64,000 nt of DNA from JAHRVQ01 sp051278195. Lineage in GTDB: Bacteria; Pseudomonadota; Gammaproteobacteria; Pseudomonadales; Azotimanducaceae. Every line of letters begins with the position of its first letter. Position 1 is the stretch's first letter. Where the stretch lies: assembly GCA_051278195.1 (NCBI GenBank), contig JBNMQM010000005.1, forward strand, positions 1-64,000, read 5' to 3'. This document shows positions 36,064 to 45,432 of the stretch, piece by piece. Under the pieces are notes generated by a model that was not told the DNA's origin, searched no databases, and was given only the letters and a program-made list of their open reading frames with translations. Position numbers and translations under genes: made by a program.

Positions 36064-36120
36064 AGTTGGCTCCGTAGTTAAATATTAAGGGGGACATTAT
36101 AATTATCTTGGCAGCAGATG

Positions 36121-37764
36121 CTATGCAGCGTTTTCGACTAGATTTCGGCCCACAACTTTGAGCGCCAGTGTCTCTTCGGTACCTTCAAAAATCGACAACA
36201 CTCTTGCGTCCTGCCAATAGCGACTTACCGCAGTCTCTTCCGCATAGCCCATGCCACCATGGATTTGCATGGACTCCCGAGAAATCCATTCGGCAGCTTT
36301 GCAGGCAAAGAGTTTCACGACACTGGCTTCCGTTTGTCCGCCGCCTTGGTCCATCAATCGACCGACGTGGTACGTCATTTGGCGGGTCGCAGCAAGATGT
36401 GCGGCCATTCGGGCAAGTTTGGCTCGGGTCAAATCAAAATCAGCGATGGGCTGACCAAATACTTTTCGATCATTCGAATAGCTGATGGCTTTGTCAAAAG
36501 CGGCCTGCATCACGCCACATGCACGCGCCGCTGTTTGAATGCGGCCGCCCATGAGTCCGCGCATAGTAAAATAGAAACCGCGACCGAGACCCTGACTTTC
36601 CCCGACAACATTCTCATCTGGCACAAAGAAATCGTCATAAAAAAGCTGGAAGGAGTGCATGCCTCGGTAACCCACCGTAGGAATAGCTTTACCCGTGAGC
36701 TTCCCGCCCTCTATCTCTCCACCATCAGTCGTTGCACGAGCGGGCTGGACATATTCGAAGGCATCATCTTCGGTAGAAGGTTTTTCACAGATGAAGAGAC
36801 TCAGACCACGATGGCCAAGGGATAAATCGGGATTCGTTCGCGCAATGGTCAATAGTAATCCGGCCTTACCAGCGAATGTACTCCAGGTTTTAGCTCCTGA
36901 TAACAGCCACCCACCCTCTACCTGAGTGGCCTTCAACTTCATTGACGCGACGTCAGAACCATAGTCTGGCTCTGTCAACGCGATCCCGCAAAGTGGCTCC
37001 CCTGCAGCTATCTTTGGTAGCCATTTTTCTTGCTGCTTAAGAGTGCCGCCCTCTAGCAGTGCTCTGGCCATAATTTCTGGTCGAGTAATAAGGCTACCAG
37101 CAGCTCCAAGAGATGCTCTCGATAGCTCCTCTGTGACCACGATCATGCCAAGACTGTCTTCACGATCATCAGGCAACAAACCACCAAAGCGCTCGGGCAC
37201 TGAAAGCCCAAAACAACCAAGGTCTCGTAATCCGTCGATGATGGCCGATGGAATAATCTTATCGAATCGGTGTACATCTTCCGCCAGAGGTTCAACCACG
37301 TCCGTCGCAAACTGACGGAAGGTGTCGGCCATCATGCGATGTTCTTCATCTAGCCCACGATTGCCAAGGTCACCGTCAGCAGCTATCTGACGACCTAACT
37401 GAACCAGGCTGTCTCTGGACAGAAATGGTTGCAAGACCTTGAGCATTTGCAGTTCTTCGGCAAAGTCATCAAGTTCAAGACCAAAGTCTGGGGCCGTGCG
37501 TTTCAATCGACCGATGACCTCGACGCAAACGTCTGCGGCAAATGTATTTGCCAGCAACTGCTCTCGCTCGTCCGCGGTTGCTGCGAACTCGAGAAAATGC
37601 TCAGCGGTGCTGAGTTGGGCATGCGCCACTGCTAGCTCGAAGATCGCGACCTGGTGCTGATCGAGCAGCTTATTGTTCACCTTGCCATTTTCACTGGTTA
37701 AGGCCTTTATGTGCGACAGCCCTTTGTTGATCAGACCACTGCAGCTCTGAATTGATACCATCAT
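36121..37764 (-). CDS. Acyl-CoA dehydrogenase with N-terminal extension, (2S)-methylsuccinyl-CoA dehydrogenase-like
   Basis: A 547-residue enzyme: an extra helical domain of about 150 residues, then the standard fold (LCGIALTEPDYGSDVASM, SGAKTWSTFAGKAG, GGRIQTAARACGV, IHGGMGYAEETAVSRYWQD). The catalytic glutamate is present in SIFEGTEETL. The length, the N-terminal domain and the GRIQTAARA region recall methylsuccinyl-CoA dehydrogenase of the ethylmalonyl-CoA pathway, but the other pathway genes (ccr, ecm) are not in the window. It overlaps the CitE-like gene by 4 bases, so they are translated together. Acyl-CoA dehydrogenase is firm; the methylsuccinyl specificity is a suggestion. Confidence 0.82.
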   Translation of the reverse strand: MMVSIQSCSGLINKGLSHIKALTSENGKVNNKLLDQHQVAIFELAVAHAQLSTAEHFLEFAATADEREQLLANTFAADVCVEVIGRLKRTAPDFGLELDDFAEELQMLKVLQPFLSRDSLVQLGRQIAADGDLGNRGLDEEHRMMADTFRQFATDVVEPLAEDVHRFDKIIPSAIIDGLRDLGCFGLSVPERFGGLLPDDREDSLGMIVVTEELSRASLGAAGSLITRPEIMARALLEGGTLKQQEKWLPKIAAGEPLCGIALTEPDYGSDVASMKLKATQVEGGWLLSGAKTWSTFAGKAGLLLTIARTNPDLSLGHRGLSLFICEKPSTEDDAFEYVQPARATTDGGEIEGGKLTGKAIPTVGYRGMHSFQLFYDDFFVPDENVVGESQGLGRGFYFTMRGLMGGRIQTAARACGVMQAAFDKAISYSNDRKVFGQPIADFDLTRAKLARMAAHLAATRQMTYHVGRLMDQGGGQTEASVVKLFACKAAEWISRESMQIHGGMGYAEETAVSRYWQDARVLSIFEGTEETLALKVVGRNLVENAA

Positions 37765-39170
37765 AATGGTTGAGTCCTACCTGCTACTATTTCGACGAAA
37801 GATCGCGTTTGTAATTCGGCCAGATTAAGCCCCGAGGCCAACACTTCAGCTTCTGTCAGCGCACCGCACTGTATGCCATTAACAAAGAAGTTGACCAGCC
37901 CCTGCCCAGTCGCCGCGTCATCAAACGTGTTGCCTGACATCGATGCTTGGGCTGCTTTGTCTATAAAAGTATTCAAGCGAGCTTGCGCTTCACTTAACCC
38001 CTGTAAATAAAAGTAAGATACGGCTGCGAAGCGTATCGGGATCTGTGCCGGGTTGAGATCCCAACCCTGATAAATGCCGAGCCTCATGGAATGTAATATG
38101 TTGTCGAAGTGAAGCTGCCATGCACTCGCAACGACTGCGCGGTTTTCCTCTTGCTCCGTTTCGCTCAGGTCCGCGCCCTTATGAGGCGGAATTGGCATAA
38201 TGTTTGTGATCCCATCACAGACATTTACCCCTGTGCCTGTCAACCCTGCAATGAGCATCTGCCGAGCGAAATCTGCTGCGGCGTGGGTGTGGGATTGAAA
38301 AGATGCGGCCACATTACAACTTGCCGTGTAATCAAACGTTCCCAATACAAAGGTGGTTACGCGACCTTGTCCTGCCTCAACAAGATGACGCAAGCCAAAT
38401 TGGCCAGACTCATTGAATAACATCTGCACATTCTCCAACATTAACTCGACTCGGATAGACCCGGGTTGAATACCAGTCCGTTGCTCTAATAACTCGATCG
38501 CAGCACATATCACCTCAACCTGAGTCACCGATGTCACCTTCGGTAAGGTGACGTAGAAAACTTCGGGGAACTGACCCGCCGCAGCAACGACCAACTTCGA
38601 AATAAACAGATCGAGGGTACGCAAACTACGGGCTTTAGCTTCTTCGGTCAGCGCCTTGATTCGAATACCAACACCAGCAGGTAACTCCGCCACCAACAAT
38701 CCTTCGGCCATTGCTGTTGCCGCGGAATCAACGTGCATATCCTCCTCAGCATCGGTTCTCGTCCCATAGCCATCTTCGAAATCAATACGATGATCCTCGA
38801 TGGCTTCCGTCGCGAGTTTGCGGCCCACTCTTTCAAACGCTGCAGCAGCAAGTTCGGGTTCACTGCTAATACCAAGATTTTCTGCGAAACGAATCGCGTC
38901 TGGCGCGTAGTGAGCGAAATGATGGGCAGCAAGGCCCGTGATTTTGGCCGCAGCACCGGAACGATAAAGATGCGCACCACCATACAGCGTATGAACCGGT
39001 TGACGTAGATCACTGGCCCCCGGAAATCGGCTTACAAAGGCTCGGTTAGCTTCAGCCAGCTGCTGCATGAGTGGTGACAGGCTGTCTGGGTCAATGGTCG
39101 TTTGCAAAGGCTTCCCCCAAATTTCTAAAGCGCTATGGTATCGAATACCGAGTTGGGCGACATCATGCAA
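37761..39170 (-). CDS. HpcH/HpaI-type aldolase/citrate lyase family protein (DUF6986-like)
   Basis: About 469 residues with a TIM-barrel CitE-like layout. Acidic metal-site motifs are DHRIDFEDGYGTRTDAEED and VELMLENVQML; TTFVLGTFDYTASCNVAAS is another conserved block. Such enzymes cleave or form C-C bonds on oxo or CoA substrates with Mg2+; this long subgroup has no established reaction that I know. The frame opens with TTG at 39170; the true start may be a later TTG or the ATG at 39068, since family similarity begins around LSPLMQQL. It heads a two-gene operon with the Mcd-like dehydrogenase (4-base overlap). Confidence 0.75.
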   Translation of the reverse strand: MHDVAQLGIRYHSALEIWGKPLQTTIDPDSLSPLMQQLAEANRAFVSRFPGASDLRQPVHTLYGGAHLYRSGAAAKITGLAAHHFAHYAPDAIRFAENLGISSEPELAAAAFERVGRKLATEAIEDHRIDFEDGYGTRTDAEEDMHVDSAATAMAEGLLVAELPAGVGIRIKALTEEAKARSLRTLDLFISKLVVAAAGQFPEVFYVTLPKVTSVTQVEVICAAIELLEQRTGIQPGSIRVELMLENVQMLFNESGQFGLRHLVEAGQGRVTTFVLGTFDYTASCNVAASFQSHTHAAADFARQMLIAGLTGTGVNVCDGITNIMPIPPHKGADLSETEQEENRAVVASAWQLHFDNILHSMRLGIYQGWDLNPAQIPIRFAAVSYFYLQGLSEAQARLNTFIDKAAQASMSGNTFDDAATGQGLVNFFVNGIQCGALTEAEVLASGLNLAELQTRSFVEIVAGRTQPL

Positions 39171-39262
39171 TTCTTAGCCGGTTTACGATATGGTGACTGC
39201 AATTTATATGACCACCCAATGAGAGCACCACAAACACCATTCCTGGGACAACGACTGAGACA

Positions 39263-40183
39263 ATGACGACAACCATGACTGAACAAGCCAATATCGAGTC
39301 CGTGAAAACCTATTTCCTTCAGCTGCAAACTGAGATTTGTCACGCGATCGAAGCAATAGATGGTGGCGAAGTATTTTCAACTGAGGATATCAGACAACCA
39401 AATGGTGCTCATTCTCGTCCTAGAGTGATAGATGGCGGCAGAGTCATCGAAAGAGGTGCTGTTCAGTTCTCTTACAGCATGGGCGACTCTCTCCCGCCGG
39501 CCGCCAGTGAGCGTAACCCCGAACTGGCCGGAAAGGGCTTTCAAGCGACCGCTATCTCAATGATCATGCATCCTCGAAATCCCTATGTGCCGACCTTTCA
39601 TGCGAATCTAAGATTCTTTCTCGTCGACAATACGCACTGGCATTTTGGCGGCGGTTTTGACCTCACACCGTACTATCCATTTGAGGAAGACGTCATTCAT
39701 TGGCACCGCACGGCCAGAGACGCGTGCCAACCATACGGCGACACGCTATATGCGAAATTGAAAGCTTGGTGCGACGACTATTTCGTCCTGACTCATCGAG
39801 GCGAAGCCCGAGGCGTTGGCGGATTATTTTTCGACGACTGGAACGAGGGCAGTTTCGATCAGAGCTTCGGCTTAACCAAAAGTATCGGTAATGCCATACT
39901 GCCCGCGTATTTGCCCATTATTGAAAAGCGAAAAGACACATCATTCGGCGCACGAGAAGAAGAATTTCTGCTTTATCGCCGTGGCCGGTACGCTGAATTT
40001 AACCTCGCAATAGATCGCGGTACCCGCTATGGCATCCAATCCGGGCGCCGCATTGAGTCCGTATTGGCCTCAATGCCTCCCAGAGCCATATGGAAATACA
40101 ACTGGCAACCCACCGCTGGCAGCGCCGAAGCCAACCTGTATGAAAACTTCCTACCGGTAAAAGATTGGCTAGCGAATTCTTGA
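39263..40183 (+). CDS. hemF: Oxygen-dependent coproporphyrinogen III oxidase
   Basis: HemF, 306 residues, the usual length. It converts coproporphyrinogen III to protoporphyrinogen IX with oxygen in heme synthesis. Signature stretches are HPRNPYVPTFHANLRFF, HWHFGGGFDLTPYYPFEED and EARGVGGLFFDDWNEG, with NLAIDRGTRYGIQSGRR near the end. Start is one of two ATGs, 39263 or 39275. Upstream is the divergent CitE-like gene with a 92-base gap; downstream is the ComFB-like gene on the same strand 39 bases away. Confidence 0.95.
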   Translation: MTTTMTEQANIESVKTYFLQLQTEICHAIEAIDGGEVFSTEDIRQPNGAHSRPRVIDGGRVIERGAVQFSYSMGDSLPPAASERNPELAGKGFQATAISMIMHPRNPYVPTFHANLRFFLVDNTHWHFGGGFDLTPYYPFEEDVIHWHRTARDACQPYGDTLYAKLKAWCDDYFVLTHRGEARGVGGLFFDDWNEGSFDQSFGLTKSIGNAILPAYLPIIEKRKDTSFGAREEEFLLYRRGRYAEFNLAIDRGTRYGIQSGRRIESVLASMPPRAIWKYNWQPTAGSAEANLYENFLPVKDWLANS

Positions 40184-40222
40184 CTACACTAGAACGTAGG
40201 CACTACTTTTTTGGGTAAGATC

Positions 40223-40531
40223 ATGGATGAAATCGAGAACTGGTACGAAAAGATCGTATTCAAGAAGATTCGTTATTTGGCTGCAGAAGAAGCCGACGGC
40301 GAAAACCGCTTCGATGCTTCCCTCTGGTCCGATGTGGCATGCTTGACGCTGAATCACCTGCCACCCAGATATGTGCGTCATTCCGTTGATATGACGTTTT
40401 ATCTGTCGCCCCAGGAACAAGCTGAAATGGACGAGAGGGTTAATAAAGCGATCAAAAATGCAGTGAGTTACGTCACGAAAAACCCTATTACCACCAGTAA
40501 ATCTGCTGCATACGTCACCACCAAAGCATGA
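40223..40531 (+). CDS. ComFB-like (late competence development family) protein
   Basis: A 102-residue protein from the ATG at 40223 (a TTG at 40211 is in frame but less likely). The ComFB fold is recognised from DIxCxxLN-like WSDVACLTLNHLPPRYVRHSV and FYLSPQEQAEMDERVNKAI. Members are small cytoplasmic proteins first seen in the comF operon; some bind nucleotide second messengers such as cyclic-di-GMP. This genome region has at least one cyclic-di-GMP enzyme. Role here is unknown. Confidence 0.72.
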   Translation: MDEIENWYEKIVFKKIRYLAAEEADGENRFDASLWSDVACLTLNHLPPRYVRHSVDMTFYLSPQEQAEMDERVNKAIKNAVSYVTKNPITTSKSAAYVTTKA

Positions 40532-40584
40532 ATTCGACAGGTAAAACACGTACAGTAGAGACTTTATCTGATTGCGCGTAGGCC

Positions 40585-41766
40585 ATGCTCGAAAGTAAGC
40601 TTCCCCGAATTGGCACAACAATATTTACCACCATGTCCGCTATGGCTGCGCAGCACAATGCCATTAATCTCTCCCAAGGGTTTCCCGACTTTTCGCCTCC
40701 AGCACCATTATTAGACGCGCTCAAAAAAGCGCTCGGTGACGGCAAAAATCAGTACCCGCCGATGATGGGAATCCCTGAACTCCGTTATCAGATAACGCAA
40801 AAAGTTCTTGAGATGTACTCAGCTCAGGTCGATATGGACAGTGAAGTGACGATCACTTCAGGTGCAACCGAAGCACTATTTGTGGCCATCCAGACCATCG
40901 TTCATCGAGGCGACGAAGTTATTATCTTCGACCCAGCTTACGACGCATACGCACCAGCGATTCAACTGGCAGGCGGCACAGCGATCCACGTGAGCCTGAC
41001 AACAGACTTTCACATCAACTGGCAGCGAGTCAGGGACAGCATCTCCCCGCGAACCCGTGCCTTGGTCATTAATTCACCGCACAATCCTTCTGGCAGCATA
41101 TTGTCTGAATCTGACCTCGAAGAACTGAGTCATTTAGCAGAACAACATGACCTGACTCTGATCAGCGATGAAGTCTATGAACACATGGTTTTCGATGGTA
41201 AACCGCATCTCAGCCTGCTTGGCCACGAAACTTTACGGGCAAGATCTTTTGTTATTTCGTCATTCGGCAAGACTTACCATGCCACGGGTTGGAAAGTGGG
41301 CTATGCCATCGCGCCACCGGAATTCACCCATGAATTTCGAAAGATCCATCAGTATGTAACCTTCACTACTCATACGCCAACCCAGTATGCGATTGCCGAC
41401 TATATGGCAAACCATCCAGAGCATCACCGTGAGCTCCCGGACTTTTACCAGACCAAACGAGATCTGTTTCTCAAACTGATGGCACCCTCACCCTTTAAAA
41501 TGATCCCAACACCTGGGACTTATTTTCAGCTCGCTGACTATAGTGACGTATCGGATCTGGATGATCGGAGTTTCGTGGCGCACATGACCAAAATAGTCGG
41601 CGTCGCTGCCATTCCTATTTCAGTGTTTTATGATCAGCCGCCCGAACAAAGCGTGGTTCGATTCTGCTTTGCAAAAGACGATGCCACCTTAGAGCTCGCC
41701 GCAGAAAAGTTGCTGAGATTTTCCCTCGATGTTCGTTCGCAAAATTCTAAGAGAGAGGTCCGATGA
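40585..41766 (+). CDS. ybdL: PLP-dependent aminotransferase (methionine/glutamine transaminase-like)
   Basis: A 393-residue class I/II aminotransferase close to E. coli YbdL and the kynurenine/glutamine transaminase K group. INLSQGFPDF near the N-terminus and ITSGATEALF are family hallmarks; K229 in SSFGKTYHATGWKVGY binds pyridoxal phosphate, and INSPHNPSG is the Asn-containing cofactor motif. It would transaminate 4-methylthio-2-oxobutanoate or aromatic oxo acids using glutamine. The stop overlaps the omega-amidase start by 4 bases, which pulls the reaction by removing the oxoglutaramate product. Confidence 0.87.
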   Translation: MLESKLPRIGTTIFTTMSAMAAQHNAINLSQGFPDFSPPAPLLDALKKALGDGKNQYPPMMGIPELRYQITQKVLEMYSAQVDMDSEVTITSGATEALFVAIQTIVHRGDEVIIFDPAYDAYAPAIQLAGGTAIHVSLTTDFHINWQRVRDSISPRTRALVINSPHNPSGSILSESDLEELSHLAEQHDLTLISDEVYEHMVFDGKPHLSLLGHETLRARSFVISSFGKTYHATGWKVGYAIAPPEFTHEFRKIHQYVTFTTHTPTQYAIADYMANHPEHHRELPDFYQTKRDLFLKLMAPSPFKMIPTPGTYFQLADYSDVSDLDDRSFVAHMTKIVGVAAIPISVFYDQPPEQSVVRFCFAKDDATLELAAEKLLRFSLDVRSQNSKREVR

Positions 41767-42548
41767 GCTTTCTTAAATCAACCAACTTTAGAATTGGTCT
41801 CATTCAAACAGAACTACACTGGCAAGACCCAGCCGCTAACCGCCGGCATTTTCAACCTAAACTACAGGCTCTCGCAGACGCAGATCTGATTGTGCTACCA
41901 GAGATGTTTTCGACTGGATTCAGCATGGCATCAACAACCTATGCAGAATCAATGACAGACACTACGGTGACCTGGCTCCAAACCCAAGCCACAGATCTCA
42001 ATACGGCGATCTGTGGTAGCCTGATGATAAAAGAGAACAATCACTTTTATAATCGCTTCATCATGTGCGCGCCGAATCAGGAACCCATCACCTACGACAA
42101 GCACCATTTATTTCGGATGGCAGACGAGCAAGCTCATTTTTCACCAGGTACCACTCGGGTTGTGTTTGAACTCAAGGGCATTCGCATCTGCCCACAAATT
42201 TGTTACGACTTGCGGTTTCCCGTTTTCAGCCGCAACCGCGACGACTACGAATTGCTAATGTTTGTCGCCAACTGGCCGGCAAGAAGGCACCGCCATTGGC
42301 GCGCACTGCTTACCGCAAGAGCAATCGAAAACCAGTCCTATGTGGTGGGTGTTAATCGTATTGGCTCAGATGGCAACAATGTCGAATACTGCGGAGATTC
42401 AGGGTTGATACATCCTGACGGGCATTGGATTGCAGACTTAACCGATACCGACACCCATCGCATGATAGAGCTTGATCTGGAAGACCTGCAGCAATACCGC
42501 CAATCATTCCCTGCTTGGCAGGATGCCGACGATTTCTCCCTCGGCTAG
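41763..42548 (+). CDS. yafV: Omega-amidase, nitrilase superfamily
   Basis: A 261-residue nitrilase-fold hydrolase like E. coli YafV and human NIT2. The Glu-Lys-Cys triad is E47 in LPEMFSTGF, K113 in YDKHHLF and C147 in QICYDLRFP. It hydrolyses 2-oxoglutaramate (or 2-oxosuccinamate) to 2-oxoglutarate and ammonia. The 4-base overlap with the aminotransferase strongly supports joint work in the glutamine transaminase-omega-amidase pathway, often linked to methionine salvage. Confidence 0.9.
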   Translation: MSFLKSTNFRIGLIQTELHWQDPAANRRHFQPKLQALADADLIVLPEMFSTGFSMASTTYAESMTDTTVTWLQTQATDLNTAICGSLMIKENNHFYNRFIMCAPNQEPITYDKHHLFRMADEQAHFSPGTTRVVFELKGIRICPQICYDLRFPVFSRNRDDYELLMFVANWPARRHRHWRALLTARAIENQSYVVGVNRIGSDGNNVEYCGDSGLIHPDGHWIADLTDTDTHRMIELDLEDLQQYRQSFPAWQDADDFSLG

Positions 42549-42591
42549 TACTGTTGTAGGTTAATCACCAACAAGAGGAGTGCTTAACGAA

Positions 42592-43398
42592 ATGGCAGAA
42601 CTAAACATACCCCGCGCCCATTCTGATGAGTGGTACGACCATCTAGCGACTCAACAAACGGGTTACTACTACCCTTGGCAGTCAGAGATAGGTCGAAAGA
42701 ACGGTGAAGTCGCCTTCCTGGAACTACTTGAGGAGCATCTGACGCCGGATACACGAGTTCTCGAAGTCGGTTGCGGCCATGGCGACCTCGCATTAAATAT
42801 TGCGCCCAGGTGCCATTCAGTCATCGCTTATGATCGAGTGCCTAGCTACATAGCACTCGCAAAAGCCAATCAAAAAGCTGCCCACGTGAGCAACGTCGAG
42901 TTCCTATGTCACAATGCGTGGGATGGTAGTGCCGTAAACCTGCCAGCAAACCCGGGCAGTATTGACCTAATTATCGGTCGTCGTGCACCATTGCATTGGT
43001 TAACAGGCGCCTGGCAAGTGTGTCGTAGTGAGGCGGTGCTCATAGGACTTTGCCCTATGGAAGAGCCAATCCCCGCTTGGTCGAACAAAATGCCGCCGAA
43101 ATTGCACTACGAAAACTCTGGCCGCCACACCGGGCACGGCTCCATCCATCAATCTGTCGAAAATCGGCTCCACCAGGCAAGCTTATCCTTGGATAGCGGC
43201 TGGGGATTTGACGTGCCAGAGGTATTCGCTGACCCGGTAGAACTTTATCGGATGATTAGCTGGGGACTCCCCCCTCGAGAAATCGCACCTTACGAAGATA
43301 TCGCCTACAAAATCGAAGGAATTTATGACAAGTACGCTGAGGCGCAGGGCATAGTGTTGAGACATTGTCGCTATCTCTTTCGCGCATTCGTGAGATAA
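42592..43398 (+). CDS. Class I SAM-dependent methyltransferase
   Basis: A 268-residue methyltransferase. Motif I is VLEVGCGHGDLALNIAP (about 57-73) and the acidic motif II is VIAYDRVPSY. RVLEVG plus the following acidic loop show SAM binding; the substrate domain is unfamiliar and ends with a basic helix. AGAGGAG at 42574-42580 supports the ATG at 42592; the in-frame GTG at 42580 overlaps that ribosome binding site and is unlikely. Substrate unknown; neighbours do not decide it. Confidence 0.82.
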   Translation: MAELNIPRAHSDEWYDHLATQQTGYYYPWQSEIGRKNGEVAFLELLEEHLTPDTRVLEVGCGHGDLALNIAPRCHSVIAYDRVPSYIALAKANQKAAHVSNVEFLCHNAWDGSAVNLPANPGSIDLIIGRRAPLHWLTGAWQVCRSEAVLIGLCPMEEPIPAWSNKMPPKLHYENSGRHTGHGSIHQSVENRLHQASLSLDSGWGFDVPEVFADPVELYRMISWGLPPREIAPYEDIAYKIEGIYDKYAEAQGIVLRHCRYLFRAFVR

Positions 43399-43490
43399 GT
43401 CACAAATGCAGCATTTCTCCAACAAGCATTCATTCTTTTCTTTACTCAAACCCATATAATCTGCGCCTAAACATATTATAGGGGTACATC

Positions 43491-44540
43491 TTGCTTTATT
43501 ACCTCGGCCAATACCTGGCTGATGTTGCCGGTCCATTCCGCTTATTGACGTCCTATATTTTTCTGACAGGGCTCGGCACAGCTGTCGCTGCTCTGCTCAC
43601 CTGGTGGTTGTTGCCCAAACTCTGGCACCTGCTTCCCACTGACAAGGGTCGTGAATACGCGGTCGATGCAGAAAAGAGCATCGGCAAGCCTGTCAGCGCG
43701 GGTCTAATTTTCATCCCAATCTTTCTTATCACCAGCTTATTAATAGTACCTTTCGATTGGATGTTCCTCGGTATTCTAGTGTGCGTGGGGTTCGCCATGC
43801 TCGTCGGTTACCTTGATGACCGCGCTATTGGCGGTTGGAGCGAATATAGACTTGGCGCCATCGACTTGGGCGTTGCGCTCGCAGCATCGATGATCATTTG
43901 CCAACTACAGCCTTATACGATTTGGCTACCTTTGTTTAAAGATCCAATCGTCGTCGGACCCGTTGTATTTATTCTAGGTGCGACAGTGCTGATCTGGACG
44001 GCAATAAACGCGACGAACTGCACGGATGGCGTAGACGGTTTATCTGCCAGCCTTTCTGGCATGGGTATTTTATTTCTAGGTGTCATTCTTTATGTCATCG
44101 TCGGCCATGCTGATATTGCAAACTATTTGCTTGTGCCGCATTACGAACAAGGTGCCGATTGGGCAATGATGGCGTTTGTATTGGTTGGCTGTCTAACGGG
44201 CTATTTGTGGCACAACAGTTATCCTAGTGCCGTGCTCATGGGCGATGCCGGGTCTAGACCTATCGGTTTGATGCTAGGGGTATTGGTTTTGGCCTGCGGG
44301 AATCCTTTCCTCATTCTCGTGGTCGCGTTCGTCGTGTTGGTGAATGGCGCAACGGGGATGATCAAAGTCGCACTATTAAGGTTCTTCAAGATCGGCATAT
44401 TTGGTCAAATCCGTTACCCACTTCATGACCATGTCCGCCATAAACTCGGCTGGTCCAACACACAAGTACTGGTGCGATTTATGCTCTTGCAAGCGGTGGG
44501 TACGCCAATACTGCTGGTTCTGCTGCTCAAAATCCGCTGA
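43491..44540 (+). CDS. MraY-like phospho-sugar:polyprenyl-phosphate transferase (divergent, stand-alone)
   Basis: A 349-residue membrane protein with about 10 helices and a TTG start preceded by AGGGG. It follows the MraY plan: N-terminus MLYYLGQYL, the aspartates in VGYLDDR, NATNCTDGVDGLSA, MGDAGSRPIG and the C-terminal HDHVRHKLGWSN, which corresponds to the HHH loop of MraY. It differs from housekeeping MraY (usually about 360 residues) by lacking the GTPTMGG element, which here reads IGKPVSAG, and by location away from any mur/fts cluster. It should transfer a UDP-sugar phosphate to a lipid carrier; a second, specialised wall or glycan enzyme is likely. Confidence 0.8.
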   Translation: MLYYLGQYLADVAGPFRLLTSYIFLTGLGTAVAALLTWWLLPKLWHLLPTDKGREYAVDAEKSIGKPVSAGLIFIPIFLITSLLIVPFDWMFLGILVCVGFAMLVGYLDDRAIGGWSEYRLGAIDLGVALAASMIICQLQPYTIWLPLFKDPIVVGPVVFILGATVLIWTAINATNCTDGVDGLSASLSGMGILFLGVILYVIVGHADIANYLLVPHYEQGADWAMMAFVLVGCLTGYLWHNSYPSAVLMGDAGSRPIGLMLGVLVLACGNPFLILVVAFVVLVNGATGMIKVALLRFFKIGIFGQIRYPLHDHVRHKLGWSNTQVLVRFMLLQAVGTPILLVLLLKIR

Positions 44541-44857
44541 CACGTTTTATGTAAAGTTGCAGGTAAAAAGTGCAGGCAGAAAATTCGAGGAAATAAGGCC
44601 CTAGAACAGGCCTAAATATTACTTAGGGAATTAAGTAAGCAACCAATAGCTCTACAAGTGCCATTCCAAGTATAGAAAACTCGAATTATATTTATATTTC
44701 AATGATTTAAAATCAAAACATAATGTGTCTTATTAAGTTCGTAGCACGATGCAGTACGTCACAAATCACCACCATTTGAACTAAAACTCATTCCTGCTCC
44801 AGCAAAACTCGCCTAGAATAATAAAACCAAACATTCTAAAACGAGAGAGTCTTTTAG
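44541..44857. other. AT-rich intergenic region with two hairpins
   Basis: No gene is supported in these 317 bases. Two small dyads follow the MraY-like gene: AGGCC/GGCCT (44596-44613) and TTACTTA/TAAGTAA (44619-44638, loop GGGAAT). Neither is followed by a T-run. The rest is strongly AT-rich (44680-44730) and probably contains the promoter of the next gene. Confidence 0.45.
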
Positions 44858-45397
44858 GTGCGCGTCATCAGAATTTTCATCAGCGCTATATTTTTACTGG
44901 CAGGTCCCTGGAGCCAAGCGGCTGACCCTGTGGACCCCATGAAGCTGGCTGCGATCAAAGAACTGATCACCGTCACCGGCGCTGCCACTAACAGCGAGCA
45001 GTACTCGAAAGCTTTTTCCCAACAATTGGTTTCCGTGCTCCGAATGAGCAACCCTGAACTGTCAGAAGACGCTGTAGAGATCGTTAATCAAGAAGTGGGA
45101 CGTACGGTCAGAGAAGCTTTCAGCGCAGAATCCTTACAACAAGAAATTTATCCCATCTACGCCCACTATTTTACGCTCGAAGAGTTACACGGCTTACTCT
45201 CTTTTAACAAATCCCCTGCAGGCATCAAGGCAAACCAGGTGATGCCTCAGCTTATGGCCGAGAGCATGCAGGCGGCTCAACTTTGGTCCAGGGCGATCAC
45301 CCCGCAGATTTCACGTCGAGTACTTGAGCGATTTCAGAAAGAAGGTATTCAAGTGCGGCTGACACCCACTGGGTCGGCCGATAAACCTAACCCCTGA
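44858..45397 (+). CDS. Exported DUF2059 family protein
   Basis: A 179-residue protein from a GTG at 44858 with a signal peptide ending near SQAADP. The C-terminal part fits DUF2059: YPIYAHYFTLEELHGLLSF followed by NKSPAGIKANQVMPQLM. Such proteins are periplasmic, mostly helical and uncharacterised. It stands between the AT-rich gap and a convergent acetyltransferase gene. No specific role can be given. Confidence 0.78.
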   Translation: MRVIRIFISAIFLLAGPWSQAADPVDPMKLAAIKELITVTGAATNSEQYSKAFSQQLVSVLRMSNPELSEDAVEIVNQEVGRTVREAFSAESLQQEIYPIYAHYFTLEELHGLLSFNKSPAGIKANQVMPQLMAESMQAAQLWSRAITPQISRRVLERFQKEGIQVRLTPTGSADKPNP

Positions 45398-45432
45398 ATG
45401 CCCTTGATCAGGCACCCTGACTGACTTTAACG

